The notes under the pieces are model-generated. The model was not told the origin of the DNA. It searched no databases and saw nothing but the letters and a program-made list of their open reading frames with translations. The translations under genes and the position numbers were made by a program. Below, one piece after another: positions 53,473 to 60,720 of a stretch of DNA of 64,000 nt. The number at the start of each line of letters is the position of its first letter. Positions within the stretch are counted from its first letter, which is position 1. The DNA comes from Mesorhizobium sp. GTDB taxonomy: Bacteria; Pseudomonadota; Alphaproteobacteria; Rhizobiales; Rhizobiaceae. Where the stretch lies: the NCBI RefSeq assembly GCF_004962245.1, contig NZ_SUHQ01000014.1, forward strand, positions 1 to 64,000. Direction: 5' to 3'.

Positions 53473-53922
53473 ATGGCTTTGGTGATCGAAGGCGAGGAGC
53501 GCATCGCCGCACCCTTGCAAAAGGTGTGGGAAGCGCTGAACGACCCGGAGGTTCTGAAAGAAACCATTCCCGGCTGCCAGAGCCTCGAAAAGAAGTCGGA
53601 CACCGAGATGGGAGCGACCGTGGTGCTCAAGATCGGGCCGATCAAGGCGACGTTCAACGGCGAGGTGACGCTGAAGAACCTCAACCCGCCGCATTCCTAC
53701 ACCATCCAGGGCGAAGGCAAGGGCGGCATCGCCGGCTTCGCCAAGGGCGGCGCCGATGTGACGCTGACCGCCGATGGGCCGGAGGCGACGATCCTCAGAT
53801 ATGCGGCCAAGGCCGACGTCGGCGGCAAGATCGCCCAACTTGGCAGCCGGCTGATCGAATCGACGTCGAAGAAGCTGGCCGGACAGTTTTTTTCGTCGTT
53901 CGGCGAGAAGGTCGGCGGCTGA
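53473..53922 (+). CDS. CoxG-like SRPBCC protein
   Basis: The 149-residue product resembles CoxG (MALVIEGEERIAAPLQKVWEALNDPEVLKETIPGCQSLEKKSDTEM), a membrane-recruiting factor of CO-dehydrogenase and related molybdenum hydroxylases. The C-terminal anchor seen in true CoxG is absent. No xanthine-oxidase-family genes are adjacent, so it stands alone here. ATG 53473 follows GGGAG. Confidence 0.85.
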   Translation: MALVIEGEERIAAPLQKVWEALNDPEVLKETIPGCQSLEKKSDTEMGATVVLKIGPIKATFNGEVTLKNLNPPHSYTIQGEGKGGIAGFAKGGADVTLTADGPEATILRYAAKADVGGKIAQLGSRLIESTSKKLAGQFFSSFGEKVGG

Positions 53923-54008
53923 ACTGGAGGGTGGCTCGCTGGGCCGGATGGGGTCCGCCGCAACGCGCTCCGTCATTTTTCTTCGTAAGAGGTCGAGGCG
54001 GTTAAGGC

Positions 54009-54056
54009 GACCCCTCCCGCTTCGCACGGCACCCTCCCCTCAAGGGGGAGGGGGTC
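54009..54056. repeat. Half copy of the composite repeat
   Basis: GACCCCTCCC ... CCCTCCCCTCAAGGGGGAGGGGGTC forms one hairpin arm resembling the inner hairpins of the four composite repeats. It overlaps the stop codon of mrp and may serve as its terminator. No facing second arm is evident. Confidence 0.55.
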
Positions 54057-55245
54057 ACTCGAACACGATTGATGGCACGGCGGCCGCCATGCCGCGTTCT
54101 TCGTTGACCCTGTCCCAGACCTTGGCGGCGATGTCGCGGTAGATCTTTGCCTCGGCGCCACCGGGCTTCGAGACCACCACCGGCGTGCCGGCATCCGAGC
54201 TTTCGCGGATGCCCATCTCGAGCGGCACTTCGCCGAGGAAGGCCACGCCGAGACGCTCGGCCTCGCGGCGCGCGCCGCCATGGCCGAAGATGTCGTAGCG
54301 CTTGCCTGTATCGGGAGCGAGAAAATAGCTCATATTCTCGACGATGCCCAACACCGGCACGTCGACCTTCTTGAACATGTTGAGGCCTTTTCGCGCATCG
54401 ATCAGGGCCAGATCCTGCGGCGTCGAGACGATGACGGCGCCGGCCAGCGGCACCTGCTGGGCCATGGTCAGCTGCGCGTCGCCGGTGCCGGGCGGCATGT
54501 CGACGACGAGCACGTCGAGCGGGCCCCACTCGACCTCGCGCAGCATTTGCGTCAATGCCGACATCACCATCGGCCCGCGCCAGATCATCGGCGTCTCCTC
54601 GTCGACGAGGAAACCCATCGACATGACCTTCAAGCCGTAATTCTCCATCGGCCTCAGGACCTTGCCGTCGACGGTCTGCGGCCGGCCATGGATGTTGAGC
54701 AGCCGCGGCATGGACGGGCCGTAGATGTCGGCGTCGAGCACGCCGACCTTCAAGCCGTTGGCGGCGAGGCCAAGCGCGATGTTGACGGCGGTGGTCGACT
54801 TGCCGACGCCGCCCTTGCCGGAAGCGACAGCGATGATCGCCTCGATGCCGGGTATGCCGCGCTTACCCTGGCTGTGCGAGGCTGGAGCATGCGGAGTCGG
54901 ACGTGGCGCGGCGGCGGGTGCGGCCGGCGGCGCGGGCCTGGGGGCAGGTCGCGCCGGAACAGGGGCCTCCATGCCGCCGCCCTTCCTTTCCGCCGTCAGC
55001 GCGACCACGGCGCCGGCGACACCGGGGATCGCCTTGACGACACGCTCGGCGGCGGCACGCAATGGCTCCATCTCCTGAGCCCGGGCGGCAGGGACGGTGA
55101 TCGAGAAGAAGACCTTGGCATCAGCAATGAAAATCTCGGAAACCATGCCGAGATCAACGATGTTGCCGGTGAAATCCGGCCCATTGATCGTCTTCAGGCG
55201 TTCGGTGACGGCTTCCTTGGTAACGTTTTCCTGGACGGCGGGCAT
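54055..55245 (-). CDS. mrp: Mrp/NBP35-family P-loop ATPase (Fe-S cluster carrier type)
   Basis: The 396-residue protein has an N-terminal MIP18/DUF59-like domain (residues 1-90), a Pro/Ala-rich linker (about 95-125) and a P-loop domain with the deviant Walker A SGKGGVGKST, DADIYGPS and VDMPPGTGD. Mrp proteins assemble or carry Fe-S clusters. The CxxC found in many members after ENMSYF is absent (ENMSYFLAPDTG), which I recall as common in alphaproteobacteria. The formate dehydrogenase genes nearby are Fe-S rich, but no operon link exists. Confidence 0.9.
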   Translation of the reverse strand: MPAVQENVTKEAVTERLKTINGPDFTGNIVDLGMVSEIFIADAKVFFSITVPAARAQEMEPLRAAAERVVKAIPGVAGAVVALTAERKGGGMEAPVPARPAPRPAPPAAPAAAPRPTPHAPASHSQGKRGIPGIEAIIAVASGKGGVGKSTTAVNIALGLAANGLKVGVLDADIYGPSMPRLLNIHGRPQTVDGKVLRPMENYGLKVMSMGFLVDEETPMIWRGPMVMSALTQMLREVEWGPLDVLVVDMPPGTGDAQLTMAQQVPLAGAVIVSTPQDLALIDARKGLNMFKKVDVPVLGIVENMSYFLAPDTGKRYDIFGHGGARREAERLGVAFLGEVPLEMGIRESSDAGTPVVVSKPGGAEAKIYRDIAAKVWDRVNEERGMAAAVPSIVFE

Positions 55246-55405
55246 CAGCTTTTTCCTCTGCTTTCCGCTTCAGATAAGGCAGTTGCCGAACAGAACCAAG
55301 CGGCGGAACGACGCGCGCTGTGCCATGGCGGTCGCCAGAAGGCGAAGCGGCCCTATTTCCTACACAGCTTTCGGTGGCGCCAGCCAATAAGGAAAGGAGA
55401 CCGCC

Positions 55406-55783
55406 ATGCTCGCAAACAGCAACGCAACGGCCAATCTCGCGGTGAAGGACCTGGCCAAGGCCAAGGCTTTCTACCAAGACATCCTGGGTTTGACAGAGGT
55501 CCACAATGAGGGTGGCGAACTGATCGTCTACAAATGCGGCGATACCAGCATCAATGTGTACCGCTCGAAGTTCGCCGGAACCAACAAGGCGACGGCGGTG
55601 ACCTGGGCGGTCGGCGTCGGGATCGAAAAAATTGTCAGCGCGTTAAGGTCGAAAGGTGTCGTTTTCGAACATTACGACATGCCTCACACAACGATGGAAG
55701 GCGACATCCACGTCGGTCACGGTATGAAGGTCGCCTGGTTCAAGGATCCCGACGGCAACATACTGAACCTTGTGGACAGGTAG
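55406..55783 (+). CDS. VOC/glyoxalase-family protein
   Basis: The 125-residue single-repeat VOC protein reads NLAVKDLAKAKAFYQDILGL at the start and WFKDPDGNILNLVDR at the end, a typical glyoxalase or bleomycin-resistance-like fold that dimerises to form metal sites. AAGGAGA precedes the ATG. Substrate unknown. It converges with pit. Confidence 0.88.
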   Translation: MLANSNATANLAVKDLAKAKAFYQDILGLTEVHNEGGELIVYKCGDTSINVYRSKFAGTNKATAVTWAVGVGIEKIVSALRSKGVVFEHYDMPHTTMEGDIHVGHGMKVAWFKDPDGNILNLVDR

Positions 55784-55825
55784 ATTTAGCATTGCCGCCC
55801 AATGCGACTTCAAGCACCGCCCGCG

Positions 55826-56830
55826 TCACGTCGCCAGGCTGACCGCGAGGTAGGTGAGGGCCGAAATCGCGGCCGTGGCCGGCAGAGTGACAATCCAGGC
55901 GATGACGATGTTGCCGGCGATGCCCCAACGCACGGCGGAGACGCGGCGGGCGGCGCCGACACCGACGATGGCGCCGGTGATCGTGTGCGTGGTCGACACC
56001 GGAATGCCGAGCCAGGTGGCGGCGAACAGGGTGATCGCGCCGCCGGTCTCGGCGCAAAAACCCTGCATCGGGTTCAGCCGGGTGATCTTCGAACCCATCG
56101 TGTGGACGATGCGCCAGCCGCCGAACAACGTGCCCAGCGCCAGCGCCGCCTGACAGGTGATGACGACCCATAGCGGCACGTAGAAATTGTCTCCGAGCAT
56201 GCCTTGCGAGTAGAGCAGCACGGCGATGATGCCCATCGTTTTCTGTGCGTCGTTGCCGCCATGACCAAGCGAATAGAACGAGGCGGAAACGAACTGCAAG
56301 ACGCGGAAAGTGCTATCGACGGCGAACGGCGTCTGGCGCACGAACACCCAGGAGACCGTAAGGATCAAGACAAGCGCCAGCAGAAATCCGGTCGCTGGCG
56401 ACAGGACGATGGCCGCCCCGGTCTTGCCGAGCCCGGCCCAGACGATGGCGCCGCCACCTGCCTTTGCAACGCCGGCGCCCACCAGTCCGCCGATCAGCGC
56501 ATGCGAGCTGCTGGAAGGGATGCCGACGAGCCAGGTGACGATGTTCCAGACAATAGCGCCGACAAGGGCGGCAAAGACCACCCCCGGCGTGACGATGCTG
56601 GCGTCGATGATGCCCGTTCCCAGCGTCTCCGCAACATGAAGGCCGAAGAACAGGAACGCGATGAAATTGAAGAAGGCTGCCCACAGCACCGCGTAGTGCG
56701 GCCTCAGCACGCGGGTGGAGACGATGGTGGCGATGGAATTGGCGGCGTCGTGCAGGCCGTTGAGAAAATCGAAGAACAGCGCAACGGCGATGAGCCCGAC
56801 CAGCACGGGAAAGGCGATGGCGGCATCCAT
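55826..56830 (-). CDS. pit: PiT-family inorganic phosphate transporter
   Basis: The 334-residue membrane protein has the two PiT repeats with LFDFLNGLHDAANSIATIVSTRVL-type and GGNDAQKTMGI signatures and about ten helices. It takes up phosphate coupled to a cation. It lies 3 bp downstream of the DUF47 gene, the orfA-pit arrangement known in Sinorhizobium meliloti, where it serves as the low-affinity system used under phosphate sufficiency. Confidence 0.93.
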   Translation of the reverse strand: MDAAIAFPVLVGLIAVALFFDFLNGLHDAANSIATIVSTRVLRPHYAVLWAAFFNFIAFLFFGLHVAETLGTGIIDASIVTPGVVFAALVGAIVWNIVTWLVGIPSSSSHALIGGLVGAGVAKAGGGAIVWAGLGKTGAAIVLSPATGFLLALVLILTVSWVFVRQTPFAVDSTFRVLQFVSASFYSLGHGGNDAQKTMGIIAVLLYSQGMLGDNFYVPLWVVITCQAALALGTLFGGWRIVHTMGSKITRLNPMQGFCAETGGAITLFAATWLGIPVSTTHTITGAIVGVGAARRVSAVRWGIAGNIVIAWIVTLPATAAISALTYLAVSLAT

Positions 56831-56833
56831 TGT

Positions 56834-57475
56834 CTAGACGTTCTCGATGACGATGCCGCTGATCTCGTTGGCGACATCCTCGAAGCGGTCGACAACCTTT
56901 TCCAGCTCGCCATAGATTTCGCTGCCGATCAGGTAGGCCATCGGGTCGCTGCGGCCATGCTTCTTGAACAGGTCCTTCAGTCCCTGCTCGTGCAGATCGT
57001 CGGCCCGACCTTCCGCGCGCATGACCTCTTCGGCGATGGCATTGAGGCGAACGCTGTGAGCCCCGATCTTGCTGAGCAACGGGATGGCCTCGGCGACCAG
57101 CTTGGCCGTAATGACGATGATGCCGCCCATTTCCTGCATCAGCGGGTCGAATTCCTTCTTCTCGAACCGCTTCACCGTCTTGACGGTCTTGTGCATCATG
57201 TCGATGGCGTCATCCATCGACTGGATCAGGTCCTTGATGTCTCCGCGATCGAAAGGCGTGATGAACGAGCGCCGCACGGACAGCAGGACTTCCGCGGTGA
57301 TGTGATCGGCCTTGTCTTCAAGATCGATGATCTTCTGGCACCAGCGATCGATGTCCTTGCCCCCAAGAAGCTGCTCGAGTGCCTCGGCGCCATCGACCAC
57401 GGTACGGGAATGTTGCTCGAACAGGTCGAAGAAGCGATCTTCGCGCGGCAGCAGCTTGCGGAACCAGCCTAGCAT
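56834..57475 (-). CDS. DUF47/PhoU-like phosphate transport accessory protein (OrfA-like)
   Basis: The 213-residue all-helical protein matches the DUF47 family (MLGWFRKLLPREDRFFDLFEQHS; IIDLEDKADHITAEVLLSVRRSFITPFDRGDIKDLIQSMDDAID), with PhoU-type E/DxxxD metal motifs. These proteins partner PiT carriers. ATG 57475 is chosen over longer frames because the family starts MLGWF. It shares a divergent gap with the LysR gene. Confidence 0.92.
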   Translation of the reverse strand: MLGWFRKLLPREDRFFDLFEQHSRTVVDGAEALEQLLGGKDIDRWCQKIIDLEDKADHITAEVLLSVRRSFITPFDRGDIKDLIQSMDDAIDMMHKTVKTVKRFEKKEFDPLMQEMGGIIVITAKLVAEAIPLLSKIGAHSVRLNAIAEEVMRAEGRADDLHEQGLKDLFKKHGRSDPMAYLIGSEIYGELEKVVDRFEDVANEISGIVIENV

Positions 57476-57641
57476 GTTCAACCTCCGGTCGCCCCACGGC
57501 GTCGTTTCATCCACATAGCGCCGCATGCCGCCATCGGAAATAGTAAGCCGGCTGAAAGATGTGGATGCAGCCGATTGCAGGCGCGGCTTGCGGTGGAACG
57601 CAATTTCCCCGACCTTGTGCGGGACGCACCGGACAGATGGC

Positions 57642-58541
57642 ATGATCGACAAGCTGGAATTCTTCATTGCGCTGGCCAGGGAAGAGCATTTCGGCCGGGC
57701 GGCGGAGGTGTGCGGCGTCACCCAGCCGACGCTTTCGGCCGGCATCAAGCAGCTCGAGGGCCAGCTCGGCGTGATGCTGGTATTGCGCGGCTCACGCTTT
57801 CAGGGGCTGACGCCGGAGGGAGAACAGGTCCTGGTGTGGGCGCGCCGCATCGTCGGCGACACCCGCACCATGCGCGAGGAGATGCGGGCGGCGCGTCACG
57901 GCCTCTCGGGGCGCATCCGCATCGCCGCCATCCCGACGGCGCTGGCCATGGTGGCGCGGCTGACGACGCCTTTTCGGGCAAAACATCCCGGCGTCACCTT
58001 CTCGGTGCTGTCGCGCACCTCGATCGAGGTGCTGTCGCTGCTCGGCAATTTCGACATCGACGCCGGCATCACCTATCTCGACAACGAGCCGCTGGGACGG
58101 GTGACCAGCGTGCCGCTCTACGACGAGCGCTACCAGCTGATCACAGCGGTCGGAAACCCCTATTCCGACCGCGACAAAGTGACATGGGCGGAGCTCAGCC
58201 AACTGCCGCTCTGCCTGTTGACGCCGGATATGCAGAACCGCCGCATCATCGACCAGCATCTTGCCGAGGCGGGCGTGCAGGTGCGGCCGACACTCGAATC
58301 CAATTCGATGATCGTGCTGTTCTCCCATATCCGTACCGGCAAATGGTCGTCGATCATGCCGCTCAACCTCTCGGAAACATTCGGCTTTTCCGAGCCGATC
58401 CGGGCCATTCCGATCGTCGAGCCGGATGCCAGCCACACCGTCGGGCTGGTGGCGACGCCGCGCGAGCCGCACACGCCGCTGGTCTCGGCGCTGCTGGACG
58501 AGGCGATGGCGCTGGCAGACGATTTCCGCGCCCGCCGCTGA
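57642..58541 (+). CDS. LysR-family regulator of the formate dehydrogenase operon
   Basis: The 299-residue protein has an N-terminal LysR helix-turn-helix (MIDKLEFFIALAREEHFGRAAEVCGVTQPTLSAGIKQLEGQLGVMLVLR) and a periplasmic-binding-like effector domain. It lies 134 bp upstream of fdsG in the same direction, and a strong ATAG-N7-CTAT site lies between them. Regulators at this position typically respond to formate; the effector here is inferred. Confidence 0.88.
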   Translation: MIDKLEFFIALAREEHFGRAAEVCGVTQPTLSAGIKQLEGQLGVMLVLRGSRFQGLTPEGEQVLVWARRIVGDTRTMREEMRAARHGLSGRIRIAAIPTALAMVARLTTPFRAKHPGVTFSVLSRTSIEVLSLLGNFDIDAGITYLDNEPLGRVTSVPLYDERYQLITAVGNPYSDRDKVTWAELSQLPLCLLTPDMQNRRIIDQHLAEAGVQVRPTLESNSMIVLFSHIRTGKWSSIMPLNLSETFGFSEPIRAIPIVEPDASHTVGLVATPREPHTPLVSALLDEAMALADDFRARR

Positions 58542-58566
58542 GCTAGAGATTGCAGGCTGGACGGCA

Positions 58567-58587
58567 TCGATAGAAGTTTTCTATCGA
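58567..58587. promoter_or_regulatory. LysR operator of the fds operon
   Basis: TCGATAGAA (58567-58575) and TTCTATCGA (58579-58587) are perfect 9-bp inverted repeats around GTT. The core is ATAG-N7-CTAT, the LysR T-N11-A arrangement in its OxyR-like form. It is 89 bp upstream of the fdsG start and 26 bp after the lysR stop, the place expected for an activator site. Confidence 0.75.
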
Positions 58588-58675
58588 ACGACGGATCGGC
58601 TTTATTGATTTCGCGGGTTTCCTCTGATTTCCTAACCACTTAGCGGAATACCGCTACGACCAGGGAGGGCGCTGC

Positions 58676-59155
58676 ATGTCGATGCAGCCTGCAAGTACCG
58701 AGATCGCGTCGCGCACGGCGGCGATCATCCAGGAGCTGGAGGGCCTCGAAGGCCCGCTGCTGCCGATCCTTCACGGCATCCAGGAAGAGTTCGGCCATGT
58801 GCCGCAGGAGGCGCTGCCGGTCATCGCCGAGGCGCTGAACATCTCCAGGGCCGAGGTGCACGGCGTCGTCACCTTCTATCACGATTACCGCAGCCACCCG
58901 GCCGGGCGCCATGTGCTGAAGCTCTGCCAGGCGGAAGCCTGCCAGTCGATGGGCTCGGACGCCATTGCCGCCAAGCTCAAGCAGTTGCTCGGCATCGGCT
59001 TCCACGAGACGGCCCGCGACGGTTCGGTGACGCTGGAACCGGTCTATTGCCTTGGCCTTTGCGCCTGCGCGCCATCGGCGATGCTGGACGGCGAGGTGAT
59101 CGGGCGGCTCAATGACGAAAAGCTCGACGAGATCGTTACCGAGGTGCGCTCATGA
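58676..59155 (+). CDS. fdsG: NAD-dependent formate dehydrogenase gamma subunit
   Basis: The 159-residue subunit is homologous to NuoE/HoxE (24-kDa) and binds a [2Fe-2S] cluster through LCQAEACQS and YCLGLCACAPS. It transfers electrons between the FdsB flavin site and FdsA clusters. GGGAGGG precedes the ATG, and its stop overlaps fdsB by four bases. Confidence 0.93.
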   Translation: MSMQPASTEIASRTAAIIQELEGLEGPLLPILHGIQEEFGHVPQEALPVIAEALNISRAEVHGVVTFYHDYRSHPAGRHVLKLCQAEACQSMGSDAIAAKLKQLLGIGFHETARDGSVTLEPVYCLGLCACAPSAMLDGEVIGRLNDEKLDEIVTEVRS

Positions 59156-60708
59156 TCCCGCGCATCTACATTCCAGGCGATTCCGGCGCACTGGCGTTGG
59201 GTGCGGAAAAGGTCGCCAAGGCGATCGAAAAGGAATTGGCGGACCGCGGCATCGAGGCCAAGATCGTGCGCAACGGTTCGCGCGGGGCCTATTTCCTCGA
59301 GCCGATGGTTGAGGTGGCGACGGCCAACGGCCGCGTCGCCTACGGGCCGGTAAAGTCGTCCGACGTCAAAAGTCTGTTCGACTGCGGCTTTCTCACCGGC
59401 GGCTATCACAAGCGCTGGCTGGGCGCCCCGGACAAGATCCCGTTCCTTGCCAAGCAGACGCGGCTGACCTTCGCGCGTTGCGGCGTCACCGATCCGCTGT
59501 CGCTCGATCACTACAAGGCGCATGGCGGGCTGAAGGGTCTGCAGAATGCGGTGGCGATGGCGCCGGCCGATGTCGTCAGCCAGGTGACCGAGTCGGGCTT
59601 GCGTGGTCGTGGCGGCGCCGGGTTCCCGACCGGCATCAAATGGAAAACGGTGCTCGATACCACGGCCGACCGCAAATATATCGTCTGCAACGCCGACGAG
59701 GGCGATTCGGGCACATTCGCCGACCGTATGATCATGGAAGGCGACCCCTTCGTGCTGATCGAGGGTATGGCAATCGCCGGCATCGCGACGGGCGCCACCA
59801 AGGGTTTCATCTATATCCGCTCGGAATATCCGCACGCGGTGGCAATGATGCAGAAAGCCGTCGAGATCGCCCGCAAGGCCGGCGTGCTCGGCGTCAACGT
59901 GCTGGGTTCTCCCAATGCCTTCGACATGGAAGTCCGTGTCGGCGCCGGCGCCTATGTCTGCGGCGAGGAGACCTCGCTGCTCGACAGTCTCGAAGGCAAG
60001 CGCGGGCAGGTGCGGGCCAAGCCGCCGCTGCCGGCGCACAAGGGCCTGTTCGGCAAGCCGACGGTGATCAACAACGTCATCTCGCTGGCTTCGGTGCCTG
60101 TCATCATGGATAAGGGCGCAGCCTTCTACAAGGATTTCGGCATGGGCCGCTCGCGCGGCACCATTCCGATCCAGATCGCCGGCAACGTCAAATATCCCGG
60201 TCTCTACGAGGCGGCTTTCGGCATGACGCTGGGCGAGATCGTCGACGACATCGGCGGCGGCACCGCGACAGGACGTCCGGTCAAGGCCGTGCAGGTCGGC
60301 GGGCCGCTTGGCGCCTATTTCCCGCGCGCTTTGTTCGACACGCCCTTCGACTACGAAGCGTTCGCCGCCAAGGACGGGTTGATCGGCCATGCCGGCATCG
60401 TCGTGTTCGACGACACCGCCGACATGCTGAAGCAGGCGCGCTTTGCCATGGAATTCTGCAGCATCGAAAGCTGCGGCAAGTGCACGCCCTGCCGCATCGG
60501 CTCGACGCGCGGCGTCGAGGTGCTGGACCGGCTCGCCCGGAACATCGAACCCGAAAAGCAGATCGCGCTGGTCACCGACCTTTGCAACACGATGAAGTTC
60601 GGCTCGCTTTGCGCTCTGGGCGGCTTCACCCCATATCCGGTGATGAGCGCACTCAACCATTTCCCCGACGACTTTCGGCCGACGCCGGTCGCCGAAGCAG
60701 CGGAATAG
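59152..60708 (+). CDS. fdsB: NAD-dependent formate dehydrogenase beta subunit (NuoF-like)
   Basis: The 518-residue subunit carries a thioredoxin-like N-terminal domain, the NADH/FMN site GLRGRGGAGFPTGIKWK with YIVCNADEGDSGTFADR, and a C-terminal [4Fe-4S] motif ESCGKCTPCRIGSTRG. It passes electrons from formate oxidation to NAD. It is coupled to fdsG and followed by fdsA after 12 bp. Confidence 0.95.
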   Translation: MIPRIYIPGDSGALALGAEKVAKAIEKELADRGIEAKIVRNGSRGAYFLEPMVEVATANGRVAYGPVKSSDVKSLFDCGFLTGGYHKRWLGAPDKIPFLAKQTRLTFARCGVTDPLSLDHYKAHGGLKGLQNAVAMAPADVVSQVTESGLRGRGGAGFPTGIKWKTVLDTTADRKYIVCNADEGDSGTFADRMIMEGDPFVLIEGMAIAGIATGATKGFIYIRSEYPHAVAMMQKAVEIARKAGVLGVNVLGSPNAFDMEVRVGAGAYVCGEETSLLDSLEGKRGQVRAKPPLPAHKGLFGKPTVINNVISLASVPVIMDKGAAFYKDFGMGRSRGTIPIQIAGNVKYPGLYEAAFGMTLGEIVDDIGGGTATGRPVKAVQVGGPLGAYFPRALFDTPFDYEAFAAKDGLIGHAGIVVFDDTADMLKQARFAMEFCSIESCGKCTPCRIGSTRGVEVLDRLARNIEPEKQIALVTDLCNTMKFGSLCALGGFTPYPVMSALNHFPDDFRPTPVAEAAE

Positions 60709-60720
60709 GAGCGGACAGGT

